Assembly (NCBI RefSeq): GCF_004331675.1
Contig: NZ_SJSN01000006.1
Location: 186,001 to 250,000, forward strand
Length of the DNA: 64,000 nt
Reading direction: 5' to 3'
DNA from: Pedobacter frigidisoli
GTDB lineage: Bacteria; Bacteroidota; Bacteroidia; Sphingobacteriales; Sphingobacteriaceae
In this document: positions 26,288-35,280 of the stretch, piece by piece
Layout of the letters: the number at the start of each line of letters is the position of its first letter
Position numbering within the stretch: position 1 is the first letter of the stretch
The notes under the pieces: model-generated
What the model saw: the letters and a program-made list of their open reading frames with translations, nothing else
Told to the model about the DNA's origin: nothing
Database searches by the model: none
Position numbers and translations under genes: made by a program

Positions 26288-26889
26288 TTATTCTTGCTTA
26301 ATTTCATCAGTAGAAAAGTTATTTCCACTTAATTTATATTGATAGGTTTTTGTGATTTTTTTAGCACTGTCGGCTAAATCTCTTATAGGAAAAGACCTAA
26401 ATAAATCACCATTTTTGATAAAAAATTTATCGTTACCAGAATATATTTTTTTCTGAGCAGCATTTAATGAAGGGAAACTAATTTTATTAAAATCACCACC
26501 AGAATATTCAAAAACGTTAAGATCGGAAACATTCATTTTACTTACCAATTGAATGTATAATTTGGATTTCCATCGTTATCTAAATCCATATTCCAAGCAT
26601 CGCTGATGATCCCTTTACGATCAATTGCCACTGAGCGATAATTATTCTTAACAGAATCCGACATCAGAATTTGATATCCTCCAATAGAATCTACTCCCTT
26701 TCCCCAACTTAAAATTTCGAAATTTAGTCCTGGTCGTATTTCAATATCCTTATAAAAAGGAAAAGGATTTTTTTCACCCTTTACGCTTTCTATTTTTACT
26801 TCTGCGGTTTTTTCTTCAGTGCAGGCAAAACAAAACAGCATCCCTGTTATCAACAAAAGATGCTGTAGTGTATATCTCGATATTTTCAT
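26288..26889 (-). pseudogene. PliI-like lipoprotein broken by a one-base deletion
   Basis: Two frames together encode one protein. The first (26889 to 26542) has a lipoprotein signal ending LFCFAC, then SWGKGVDSIGGYQIL and DLDNDGNP before running into NYTFNW and a stop. Shifting frame at the C-C-A-A-A of 26561-26565 continues as KLYIQLVSKMNVSDLNVFEY, then KISFPSLNAAQKK and LFRSFPIRD, to a stop at 26288. The order DxDNDGNPxLYI ... FEY ... FP ... YxG.D.F ... LxRxFP is that of the PliI family (periplasmic inhibitors of i-type lysozyme). Restoring one A (CCAAAATTA) repairs the frame. It is either a real loss or a sequencing error in an A run. Confidence 0.75.
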
Positions 26890-26953
26890 TGCGGTTTGGG
26901 AAATTTTTTGTTTGTCCCAATTTAATGATTTTAGCTATCGAAAGCAAGCTATT

Positions 26954-28864
26954 TTATTTCTTTGCTTCTGGTTTAGTATCTGGAGCGCCATTATTTAATA
27001 TAGTTTCGGTGGTAACACTTCTTCTGCCACTAGGTGCAATAACTATGGTTTTCATCACACGTTTTTCTCCTTGAGGAACTATAACCTTAATTGGAGCTGA
27101 ATATAGAAACGCATTTTCCGATGGACGAGATCCATCAAGCGAATAATAAATTTTACCACCAGAAATTGGAACTTTCAAATCAATTGTAAAATCTCCACCT
27201 GTAAGTGGCTTATCGCTTTGCCCGATTGGCGTTGGCACCCACAAATTAACATTCATTTTATCTAAACGAGCAAGATGGTTTGGTAAGCGTTCTTCTGTAA
27301 AGTTTTTTAAATTCTTACGTTCCACAGGCGACCAAGCAATTTCTGCCAAGGCTAATAAACGTGGAAAGGCTTGATTTTCGCCTTTTTCTGGCGTTTTAAC
27401 GTATTCTGTCCACAAGTTTGCCTGTACACCTTTTACATATTTTCTTTGATCAGCCGTTAGCACTTTTGGAATTGGATCGTAAGCATATATTTTTTGGTAA
27501 GGTGCTAAACCACCAATGGTTACCGGTTCATCGGGCGACATAGATTGTCTTTGATCGATATATAAACCCATAGAACCTGGTGTCATAATCACATCATGAT
27601 TTTGTTGAGCCGCAGCAATACCGCCCTCCTCTCCACGCCAGCTCATTACCGTTGCATTTGGCGCTAATCCACCCTCTAAAATCTCGTCCCAACCTATAAT
27701 TGATCTTCCTTTTTCGTTCAAATGTTTTTCTATTCGTTGGATAAAATAACTTTGCAATTCATGCTCATCTTTTAAGCCCTTTTCTTTCATCAAAGCTTGG
27801 CAAAATGGAGATTCTTTCCAGTATGTTTTCGGAGCCTCATCTCCACCAATATGGATATATTTTGATGGAAAAATAGCCACAACCTCATCTAAAATATTCT
27901 CTAAAAATATAAATGTGTTATCACTAGGAACAAAAATATCGTCGAAAACGCCCCAAGTTTGCTGAACCTGTTTGCCTTTTTTTGTCCCTGCCCACGGAGT
28001 TTTGTCACTCACAAAAGTATCACGAGCTGGGAAACAACTCAACTCCGGGTAAGCCGCAATTGCTGCTGATGCATGTCCGGGCAATTCTATTTCAGGAATA
28101 ACTGTGATGTAACGATCTGCAGCATATTTTACAATTTCCTTGGCTTCCTCTTGAGTGTAAAAACCTTTAACCTCAGTTAAATAGTTTCCGCTACCAGGAT
28201 AATTACCAATAATAGATCCATTTCTCGTCGATCCTACGGTTGTTAATTTAGGATATTTTTTAATTTCCAATCTCCAACCTTGATCATCAGTTAAATGCCA
28301 ATGAAAGGTATTAATTTTATAATAGGCTAATTGATCTATGTACTTTTTAATAAATGGGATTGGAAAGAAATGGCGACAGACATCAAGCATGGTTCCGCGG
28401 TAATTGAATCGAGGATAATCTTTAATATCAACAGCTGGAATGGTAATTTTATCAGCAACTTTGTCGGGCATCATCTGCATAGCCGATTGAACAGCGTAGA
28501 AAAGCCCTGCCCCTTTTCCAGTTAAAATGATTTGAGTGGATGTAACCTTAATGGTATATCCTTCGGCTGGTAATTTATCTGCTCCAACAGATGTTAAAAT
28601 TATTGCTTTCTGATTTGCCTGAGTAACCTTGGTTTCCCTTAAGGCAAAGCCTGCCTTAGTAACGATAAAAGCGTTTAATAAATCTGCAATCTTTGCGCCG
28701 TCGATGCTTTGATTTACTAAAACTGTCGTCTTATCTAAAATGAAATTTCCATTCGCCCTGGTAATGGCTACAGGTGCTGGTATAATTCCCATGTTGGAAT
28801 CTCCTTGCGCAAATGCACTCGTACTGATTAATACTCCAATAAAAATCGATAATGCCTTGTTCAT
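26954..28864 (-). CDS. beta-N-acetylhexosaminidase, GH20
   Basis: 636 residues. A signal peptide (MNKALSIFIGVLISTSAFAQ) is followed by the GH20b N-terminal domain (to about 150), the catalytic barrel starting DYPRFNYRGTMLDVCRHFFP, and a C-terminal beta domain (about 540-625, with the chitobiase-type YYSLDGSRPS motif). The substrate-assisted catalytic pair is in HIGGDEAPK (Asp-Glu near 340), with IIGWDEIL and a Trp-rich MSWRGEEGG lining the site. It would release terminal GlcNAc/GalNAc from chitin oligomers or glycans in the periplasm. Confidence 0.95.
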   Translation of the reverse strand: MNKALSIFIGVLISTSAFAQGDSNMGIIPAPVAITRANGNFILDKTTVLVNQSIDGAKIADLLNAFIVTKAGFALRETKVTQANQKAIILTSVGADKLPAEGYTIKVTSTQIILTGKGAGLFYAVQSAMQMMPDKVADKITIPAVDIKDYPRFNYRGTMLDVCRHFFPIPFIKKYIDQLAYYKINTFHWHLTDDQGWRLEIKKYPKLTTVGSTRNGSIIGNYPGSGNYLTEVKGFYTQEEAKEIVKYAADRYITVIPEIELPGHASAAIAAYPELSCFPARDTFVSDKTPWAGTKKGKQVQQTWGVFDDIFVPSDNTFIFLENILDEVVAIFPSKYIHIGGDEAPKTYWKESPFCQALMKEKGLKDEHELQSYFIQRIEKHLNEKGRSIIGWDEILEGGLAPNATVMSWRGEEGGIAAAQQNHDVIMTPGSMGLYIDQRQSMSPDEPVTIGGLAPYQKIYAYDPIPKVLTADQRKYVKGVQANLWTEYVKTPEKGENQAFPRLLALAEIAWSPVERKNLKNFTEERLPNHLARLDKMNVNLWVPTPIGQSDKPLTGGDFTIDLKVPISGGKIYYSLDGSRPSENAFLYSAPIKVIVPQGEKRVMKTIVIAPSGRRSVTTETILNNGAPDTKPEAKK

Positions 28865-29190
28865 GTTTAAAATTGTTGGTTTTAAATAAAATTTAATATT
28901 ATTTGAACCAAGATAAAGATTAAACCATTATTAAGATACCTACATTCTTGTTACAATGATTAACAAACGTTTGATTTAGTATTTATAAAACATTTTTATT
29001 CGGCATTTAATTGCTTTTCGGTTTTTAGGGGAAACCGCAACTAAGGATTACTTGAGAAGTAATTTAAACAGGATTGGAGTGATATACTTTTTTGTTATCT
29101 ACCGCTGTTATTTTTGCTGGCTTCGATAAAAAAGATAAAACGGAAAGCCAGACTGCTGCGACCGATATGGATAGTACCTGCCTTTACAAA
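28865..29190. other. intergenic stretch between GH20 and trxB
   Basis: No gene. It holds hairpin repeat copy F (29063-29155); the trxB terminator (29191-29221) follows just after it. The first 100 bases are AT-rich upstream sequence of the GH20 gene without a clear TAnnTTTG box. Confidence 0.6.
29063..29155 (+). repeat. dispersed hairpin repeat, copy F (expanded)
   Basis: TTTAAACAGGATTGGAGTGA, an expanded centre with ACCGCTGTTATTTTTGC, then CGATAAAAAAGATAAAACGG and AAAGCCAGACTGC. It keeps the outer words of the family but the centre differs from the other copies. Confidence 0.55.
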
Positions 29191-29221
29191 AAAAGAGAAA
29201 CCATATTATGATTTCTCTTTT
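29191..29221 (-). terminator. trxB terminator
   Basis: Stem AAAAGAGAAA/TTTCTCTTTT (29191-29200 with 29212-29221) with an 11-base loop and a T run on the minus strand, 22 bases past the trxB stop. Confidence 0.8.
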
Positions 29222-29242
29222 TAAAAACATGAAATAAGGATT

Positions 29243-30199
29243 TTAGGCTTCTACTGGATGTTCTTTAGCAGCTAAATATCTTTCTGCATCCAACGCAGCC
29301 ATACAACCCGAACCAGCAGCCGTAACTGCCTGACGGTAGTACATATCCTGAACATCGCCGCAGGCAAAAACGCCCTCGATATTGGTTAAGGTAGAACCTG
29401 GCTTAGTTAATAAATAACCGGTTTCATCCATATTCAACTGTCCTTTAAAAATATCGGTGTTAGGCTTATGGCCAATAGCTACAAAGAAACCCTCAACATC
29501 AATATCGGTTTCAACATTAGTTTTATTATTTAGAACCTTAACAGCTGTTACATTTTTACCGTTTCCTAAAATCTCTTGGGTTTCGGTATTGTAATGCACA
29601 ACAATATTTGGGGTAGCTAAAACTCGTGCAACCATTGTTTTTGAGGCCCTAAATTCATCACGACGAACCAATAAATGCACCGTTTTACAAAGCTTAGCTA
29701 AGTAAGTTGCTTCCTCAGCAGCGGTATCTCCAGCACCTACGATGGCAACATCTTGTCCTTTAAAAAAGAAACCATCGCAAACAGCACAGGCAGAAACACC
29801 AAAACCATTGTACAGTTGCTCACTTGGTAAGCCCAACCATTTTGCGGTAGCACCTGTTGCAATAATTACCGTATCGGCAGTGATGGTCTTAATTTCATCA
29901 ACAACAATTTTATGGGGTGTTGATGAAAAATCTACTGAACTGATGTATCCAAAACGAATATCCGTGCCAAAGCGCTCTGCTTGCTTACGGAAATCTTCCA
30001 TCATTTCGGGACCCATAATTCCTTGCGGATAACCGGGGAAATTTTCTACATCGGTAGTTTGTGTTAACTGACCACCAGCTTGCATGCCAGTGTACATAAT
30101 TGGTTTTAAATCGGCTCTTGCTGCATAAATTGCTGCTGTGTAACCTGCAGGACCAGAACCTATAATTAAACACTGGACGTGTTCGTTTTCTTGTGACAT
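29243..30199 (-). CDS. trxB: thioredoxin-disulfide reductase
   Basis: 318 residues. FAD-binding IIGSGPAGYTAA near 12-23, redox motif CAVC at 138-141 in SACAVCDGFFF, NADPH-binding IVGAGDTAAEEATYLA, and the C-terminal GVFACGDVQDMYYRQAVTAAGSG. It reduces thioredoxin with NADPH in the cytoplasm. A strong promoter lies at 30234-30265 and a terminator just downstream, so it is probably monocistronic. Confidence 0.97.
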   Translation of the reverse strand: MSQENEHVQCLIIGSGPAGYTAAIYAARADLKPIMYTGMQAGGQLTQTTDVENFPGYPQGIMGPEMMEDFRKQAERFGTDIRFGYISSVDFSSTPHKIVVDEIKTITADTVIIATGATAKWLGLPSEQLYNGFGVSACAVCDGFFFKGQDVAIVGAGDTAAEEATYLAKLCKTVHLLVRRDEFRASKTMVARVLATPNIVVHYNTETQEILGNGKNVTAVKVLNNKTNVETDIDVEGFFVAIGHKPNTDIFKGQLNMDETGYLLTKPGSTLTNIEGVFACGDVQDMYYRQAVTAAGSGCMAALDAERYLAAKEHPVEA

Positions 30200-30233
30200 T
30201 ATGATGTGTGTTTGAAATTCATTTATCGTAGCG

Positions 30234-30265
30234 CAAATTTAATGCATTAAATAATTGTTAGCAAA
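30234..30265 (-). promoter_or_regulatory. trxB promoter
   Basis: Minus-strand TTTG (30262-30265), 20-base spacer, TAAATTTG (30234-30241): an exact Bacteroidota-type promoter giving a leader of about 28 bases. A TCATTGCGAAGCTCGAAGC-type repeat word lies further upstream at 30311-30343. Confidence 0.75.
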
Positions 30266-30357
30266 TGCGCATTGTCAACATAGTTTACTTATTAACATTG
30301 CAATTTACCGTCATTGCGAAGCTCGAAGCAATCTTAGTGCTTTTTTTTTAAATCAGG

Positions 30358-31521
30358 CTATTTCCCTTTATTCTCCCGAATCAACCTTACCACATTACCA
30401 CCAAGAATTTTCTTGATATCGGTTTTTGAATAGCCATTTTTAATTAATTCTGCTGTAATTTTTGGATAATCGGCTACACTATTCATTCCCAAAGGAAAAG
30501 ATTCGGCACCATCAAAATCGGCACCCAAACCAACATGGTCTAATCCGATTAATTTCACCACGTGATTAATGTGTTTTACCAATAAGGAAATTGGCGGACG
30601 AGTTGCATCAGCATCGGCCTGATGATTTGCTATTAAAGTATCAATAGCATTACTTCTACGGTATTTATCTGAAAGCGATTTTAATTCAGCATCATATTTA
30701 GCAAAAAAAGTTTTCTGTTTATTATTGAAAGTTGAATCTAAAAAGCCGCTATAAAAGTTGATGCAAACTACACCCCCATTTTTACCAACAGCCTTAATTT
30801 GTTCATCCTTTAAATTTCGGGGAACAGGATTTAAACTGTAAGCACAACTGTGCGAAACAATTATTGGTTTAGAACTTGCAGCAATGGCATCGTAGAAAGT
30901 TTTTTCACCTACGTGAGATAAATCAACCATCACGCCCAGCTTGTTCAATCTTTGCACAACCTGTTTTCCAAACGCACTTAAACCTGCATTTTCAGGTTTC
31001 ACTTTTCCTGATGTCTCGTCGGCAGCAGAACTCGACCAAGGTGTACTGTTATTCCATGTAAGCGTAAGATAAGCCATTCCGCGTTTGGTCAGGCTATCGA
31101 TATAATCTAAGCGATTTTCTATCATATGGCCACCCTCAACGCCAATCATTGCAGCCAATTTTTGTTGCTTAACTGCTTTTTCTAAATCAGCAGCCGTTCT
31201 TACTAACTGAATTTTATTCGGGTACCTTTTGATCAGACTATATAACGAATCTATCTCCCTGTTAGCCACCACATAACTGCCTGTTTCATCGCACCAGATG
31301 GAAAAAAACTGAACATCTAATCCACCCTCTTTTGCCCGAACCAAATCGAAATTTCCTTTTGGTTGTAACTTTCCAATATCAATTCCCGATTTAATTTGAT
31401 TGAAAAGTATATCGCCATGCGTATCGATTACAATAGCATCTTCATGAATTTTGCTTGGAGTTTGAGCGAAGAGATTGAGTTGCAGAAAGGCAAGAAGAGC
31501 GAACAAAGGAAGAATTTTCAT
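30358..31521 (-). CDS. membrane dipeptidase (peptidase family M19)
   Basis: 387 residues. A signal peptide (MKILPLFALLAFLQLNLFAQ) precedes the M19 barrel. Metal ligands are visible in VIDTHGDIL (His-x-Asp), MIGVEGGHMIENRLDYI (bridging Glu), VDLSHVGEKTFYD and PIIVSHSCAYSLN (His ligands), with HVGLGADFDGAESFP at the end of the barrel. M19 enzymes hydrolyse L,L- or L,D-dipeptides with two zinc ions; a periplasmic role in peptide or peptidoglycan fragment breakdown is likely. Confidence 0.93.
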   Translation of the reverse strand: MKILPLFALLAFLQLNLFAQTPSKIHEDAIVIDTHGDILFNQIKSGIDIGKLQPKGNFDLVRAKEGGLDVQFFSIWCDETGSYVVANREIDSLYSLIKRYPNKIQLVRTAADLEKAVKQQKLAAMIGVEGGHMIENRLDYIDSLTKRGMAYLTLTWNNSTPWSSSAADETSGKVKPENAGLSAFGKQVVQRLNKLGVMVDLSHVGEKTFYDAIAASSKPIIVSHSCAYSLNPVPRNLKDEQIKAVGKNGGVVCINFYSGFLDSTFNNKQKTFFAKYDAELKSLSDKYRRSNAIDTLIANHQADADATRPPISLLVKHINHVVKLIGLDHVGLGADFDGAESFPLGMNSVADYPKITAELIKNGYSKTDIKKILGGNVVRLIRENKGK

Positions 31522-31531
31522 GAAATAAATT

Positions 31532-31569
31532 TAAGCATTTATCAGAAATATAAATCTGATAAATGCTTA
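31532..31569. repeat. perfect 15-bp inverted repeat
   Basis: TAAGCATTTATCAGA (31532-31546) and its exact reverse complement (31555-31569) around an 8-base AT loop, between the DUF3060 stop and the dipeptidase start. AT-rich with no long T tail, so a weak terminator or an operator-like site. Confidence 0.6.
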
Positions 31570-31584
31570 AATCTTCATACTTTA

Positions 31585-31965
31585 TTACTTAATCTTTGTT
31601 GCGTAACTGCCCGCTCCTGCAATACTTGAAATGGCTTTACCATTTTTGTTTGGACTTGATTTATAGGTAACACCACAATCAGCCCCATGAATACGAATTA
31701 CTTTTACACTTTGTGCTTTCACTTTTATTGCTGCTCCGGTCACAATTATTGTATTACAATTTCCAATAATTACTACATTAATGTCGCTACCTTCAATATT
31801 AATATTTTCATTTCCAGTGGCCTCAATGGTTCTGGTAATTCCGCTACCAGCAACGTTGATTGTTTCAGCAGTTTCTTTATTTGTTTTTTGAGCAACGGAA
31901 ACAAATGGTAGGGCAAATAAAAATACAAGGGTTAATAATGAAGTGATTTTTTTTAAATTTTTCAT
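31585..31965 (-). CDS. secreted DUF3060-type beta-helix repeat protein
   Basis: 126 residues. A signal peptide (to VSVAQ near 26) is followed by short repeated strands of the form INVAGSG, IEATGNENINIEGSDINVVI, NTIIVTGAAIKVKA. This G-x-N-x-V/I periodicity is that of DUF3060 proteins, small right-handed beta-solenoids of unknown role. The C-terminal YKSSPNKNGKAISSIAGAGS is flexible. It lies upstream of the dipeptidase on the same strand, separated by a 15-bp inverted repeat. Confidence 0.75.
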   Translation of the reverse strand: MKNLKKITSLLTLVFLFALPFVSVAQKTNKETAETINVAGSGITRTIEATGNENINIEGSDINVVIIGNCNTIIVTGAAIKVKAQSVKVIRIHGADCGVTYKSSPNKNGKAISSIAGAGSYATKIK

Positions 31966-32017
31966 ATTCTTAGAATTAAGTCTTCAAAATTTACCCAAAT
32001 ATCATACCATTAGGGTT

Positions 32018-33646
32018 TTATGTTTGGATTACCCCAACATTGAATCTCTTTGTAATCGGAGATTGATTCGCTGCTTCAATCCCCATAGAAATTACCTTTC
32101 TTGTTTCTAACGGGTCGATAATTCCATCAACCCAAAGTCGTGATGCTGCATAATAAGGTGTGGTTTGACTATCATATTTATCGGTAATTTCTTTCAGCAT
32201 ATCGGCTTCTTTTTCCGGTGTAATTACCTCTCCCCTTGCTTTCAAAGATGCTTCTTGGATTTGCAATAAGGTTTTAGCTGCTTGAGAACCACCCATAACC
32301 GCAATTTTTGCTGTTGGCCAGGCGTAAATTAATCTTGGGTCGTAAGCTTTACCGCACATGGCATAATTGCCTGCACCATAAGAGTTGCCCATAACAATAG
32401 TAAATTTTGGAACGACCGAATTGGCCACAGCATTCACCATTTTAGCACCGTCTTTAATGATACCACCATGTTCCGAGCGACTGCCGACCATAAAGCCTGT
32501 TACATCTTGTAAGAAAACTAATGGGATTTTCTTTTGGTTACAGTTCATAATGAAACGCGTCGCTTTATCAGCACTATCAGAATAGATTACACCACCAAAT
32601 TGCATCTCCCCTTTTTTGGATTTTACAACTTTACGCTGATTAGCCACAATGCCAACCGCCCAACCATCAATACGACCTAAGCCACAAACGATGCTTTGTC
32701 CGTAGCCTTGTTTGTATTCTTCAAATTCAGAGTCATCAACCAAACGATTAATGACATCCATAATTTCGTACTGCTTATCCCTGTTTTCAGGAATAATGCC
32801 ATATAATTCTTCTTCATTTTCTTTGGGCTTGACGGGTTTAATTCTATCAAATCCAGCATTTTGTGGTGCTCCCAACATGCTCATTATATTGCGAATACTA
32901 TCCAAGCAAGCTTCATCATTAGGATGTTTGTAATCGGTAACGCCAGAAATTTCACAATGTGTGGTTGCGCCGCCTAAAGTTTCGTTGTCAACTTCTTCGC
33001 CAATGGCAGATTTTACCAAATAAGAACCCGCTAAAAAGACCGAGCCAGTTTTATCTACAATCATCGCCTCATCACTCATAATCGGCAAATAAGCGCCACC
33101 CGCAACACATGCGCCCATGATTGCTGAAATCTGTACAATTCCCTCTGATGACATCATTGCGTTATTTCTAAACATTCTTCCAAAATGTTCTTTATCAGGA
33201 AAGATTTCATCTTGCATCGGCAAATAAACACCTGCGCTATCTACCAAATAGATTACTGGCAAAAGGTTTTCCATGGCGATTTCCTGCGCCCGAAGATTTT
33301 TCTTGGCGGTCATCGGGAACCAGGCGCCTGCTTTTACTGTCGCGTCATTAGCTACAATCATACATTGCCTGCCACTTACATAACCAATTCCGCAAACTAC
33401 TCCTGCCGATGGACAGCCACCTTGTTCGGCATACATTCCATCTGCTGTAAATGCCCCGACCTCTAAAAAATCGGAGTCTTTATCAATTAAATAAGCAACA
33501 CGTTCACGAGCTAATAATTTGCCTTTTGCTTTTTGTTTGGCCGCGTTTTTTTCGCCACCACCTAAATATATTTTTTTGAGTTTGGTTTTCAGCTCATATA
33601 CAAGCTGTTTATTCACATCCTCGTTTTTGTTGAATTCGATATTCAT
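32018..33646 (-). CDS. acyl-CoA carboxylase, carboxyltransferase beta subunit
   Basis: 542 residues with both crotonase-fold carboxyltransferase halves. LGGGEKNAAKQKAKGKLLARERV near 30, the oxyanion-hole segments GACVAGGAYLPIMSDEA and GNSYGAGNYAMCGKAYDPRL, and CoA-site DSAGVYLPMQ are typical of methylcrotonyl-CoA carboxylase beta subunits (leucine breakdown). Propionyl- or geranyl-CoA carboxylase is possible. No biotin-carboxylase subunit is in the window, so the partner must be elsewhere. Confidence 0.9.
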   Translation of the reverse strand: MNIEFNKNEDVNKQLVYELKTKLKKIYLGGGEKNAAKQKAKGKLLARERVAYLIDKDSDFLEVGAFTADGMYAEQGGCPSAGVVCGIGYVSGRQCMIVANDATVKAGAWFPMTAKKNLRAQEIAMENLLPVIYLVDSAGVYLPMQDEIFPDKEHFGRMFRNNAMMSSEGIVQISAIMGACVAGGAYLPIMSDEAMIVDKTGSVFLAGSYLVKSAIGEEVDNETLGGATTHCEISGVTDYKHPNDEACLDSIRNIMSMLGAPQNAGFDRIKPVKPKENEEELYGIIPENRDKQYEIMDVINRLVDDSEFEEYKQGYGQSIVCGLGRIDGWAVGIVANQRKVVKSKKGEMQFGGVIYSDSADKATRFIMNCNQKKIPLVFLQDVTGFMVGSRSEHGGIIKDGAKMVNAVANSVVPKFTIVMGNSYGAGNYAMCGKAYDPRLIYAWPTAKIAVMGGSQAAKTLLQIQEASLKARGEVITPEKEADMLKEITDKYDSQTTPYYAASRLWVDGIIDPLETRKVISMGIEAANQSPITKRFNVGVIQT

Positions 33647-34295
33647 GGAGGCAATTTAAATTTATTTTTATAAAAAGCGTGGAGACCAAATTGGTTTCTG
33701 GTCTACCTTGGATTTTAACCGCAAAGAACGCAGAGAAAATATCGCAAAGTCCGCAAAGAATTTAATCGCCTAGGGTACAAAGAAAACAAAGAGGGCATTG
33801 AGGAAATATTTGATGGTAATATCAAGAACCTTATCTATTAAAGTTAGTAGTAATTGTTCTTTATTGCAGTCCCTCTCCTTGAAGAAAGGGAAACAAAGAC
33901 AGTTTTAACCACAGAGTACACAGAGAAAAAATCACAGAGAGAACAGAGAAATTAGTCGCCTAACTTTGTGTTGCTCTGTGAAAATCTTCGTGTATCGTAG
34001 GAAAATAAACCTCACCCTGTTAAAGTTAGCAGTAATTGTCATGCTATCGCAATCCCTCTCCTTGAAGAGAGGGAAACAAAGATAGTTTTAACCACAGAGT
34101 ACAAGGAGAAAAAATCACAGAGAGAACAGAGTAATTAGTAACCCGACTCTGTTTTTCTCTGTGAAAACTTTGTGTGCGCTGTGGTTAATATTTAATAACT
34201 AATCTAAGCACCCAGCTTTGAACTCTTTGCGAAAAACTTAGTGCCCTTTGCGGTTAAAACCATTTAAAATAATAATTTTGGATAAACCACCCAAA
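33647..34295. repeat. large repeat block between carboxylase and DUF2721 genes
   Basis: About 650 bases with no gene. Two direct copies of a 120-base unit lie at 33838-33957 and 34020-34139 (TTAAAGTTAG ... TCCCTCTCCTTGAAGA ... AACCACAGAGTACA ... ATCACAGAGAGAACAGAG). They are embedded in AACCGCAAAGAACGC words at 33717-33785. Inverted complements CTCTGTGAAAA...GTGGTTAA follow at 34155-34190 and CTTAGTGCCCTTTGCGGTTA at 34237-34256. Confidence 0.85.
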
Positions 34296-34739
34296 ATGGA
34301 ACTAACCGTAAACATCCCTGCATTATTATTTCCTGCAATCAGCTTAATTATGCTGGCTTATACCAACCGTTTTTTGGCATTGGCAGCTTTAGTTAGAAGT
34401 TTGAAAGCGAAGTACGAAGAGGGCGAGAAAAATGTCGGCTTACAAAATCAGATTAAAAACCTAAGATATCGATTGAGGCTCATTAAAAACATGCAGGCTT
34501 TTGGCGTTTTAAGTTTTTGTCTTTGCCTTTTCTGCATGTTTTTTATCTATCTGCAATGGAATGTTGTTGCTGAAATACTTTTCGCTTTAAGTTTGATTTT
34601 CTTTACCATCTCTTTAATTATCTCCTTAATTGAAATTCAAATTAGTACGAAAGCACTCGAATTAGAATTAAGCACCTTAGAAGATTTGGAAGATGAATCG
34701 CTTGGTGGATTCATCAAAAAGAAATTCAGAAAAGATTAG
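34296..34739 (+). CDS. DUF2721 membrane protein
   Basis: 147 residues from the ATG at 34296; the open frame begins at a TTG 16 codons earlier, inside a repeat word, so the ATG is preferred. Three membrane helices (about 7-27, 66-86, 91-115) with the loop NRFLALAALVRSLKAKYEEG and RLIKNMQAFGVLSF typical of DUF2721. The C terminus is acidic then basic. The function is unknown. Confidence 0.82.
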   Translation: MELTVNIPALLFPAISLIMLAYTNRFLALAALVRSLKAKYEEGEKNVGLQNQIKNLRYRLRLIKNMQAFGVLSFCLCLFCMFFIYLQWNVVAEILFALSLIFFTISLIISLIEIQISTKALELELSTLEDLEDESLGGFIKKKFRKD

Positions 34740-34747
34740 TTTTGAAT

Positions 34748-35212
34748 TTAATCGGTTATGAAGTGATATAAGAAAACGACCTCGCCTGTGAATGCAGGTT
34801 TCTTTTCGTTTTCTATTTCCATTTCAATGCCCATGTGTACTTTGGTAACACCACGCAAATTAACAATTGAGGCCAATTTTGCTTTCAATCTAATCTTGCT
34901 ATTTACTTTTACGGGCTGCGCAAACCTTAAACTTTCTATCCCATAATTGATTTCCATTTTCAGGTTTTGGATATCAACAATTTCTTTCCATAAATAAGGA
35001 ATTAACGCAAGTGTTAAATAACCATGAGCAATAGTAGAACCAAAAGGTCCCTCATTTTTTGCCCTTTCTTCATCGGTATGAATCCATTGATAATCTAAGG
35101 TTGCGTCGGCAAATTTGTTGATTTGTTCTTGCGTAATGGTGTGCCAAGAAGAAACACCAAGCTCCTTACCTAAATGTTGTTCAAATTCTGCGTGAGAAGA
35201 AATAATTTGCAT
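34748..35212 (-). CDS. MaoC-like dehydratase / (R)-enoyl-CoA hydratase
   Basis: 154 residues, single hot-dog domain. The hydratase-2 motif reads FADATLDYQWIHTDEERAKNEGPFG, with the catalytic Asp and His, followed by STIAHGYLTLAL. It hydrates trans-2-enoyl-CoA to (R)-3-hydroxyacyl-CoA in fatty-acid or polyester metabolism; exact substrate unknown. It follows the LOG gene on the same strand after 68 bases and converges closely (8 bases) on the DUF2721 gene. Confidence 0.92.
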   Translation of the reverse strand: MQIISSHAEFEQHLGKELGVSSWHTITQEQINKFADATLDYQWIHTDEERAKNEGPFGSTIAHGYLTLALIPYLWKEIVDIQNLKMEINYGIESLRFAQPVKVNSKIRLKAKLASIVNLRGVTKVHMGIEMEIENEKKPAFTGEVVFLYHFITD

Positions 35213-35280
35213 TGTAATTTTTTTTATTGCTAAACTGTTTTATTGTTAAATTGTTGACTATCGAAATTAAAATTATAAGA

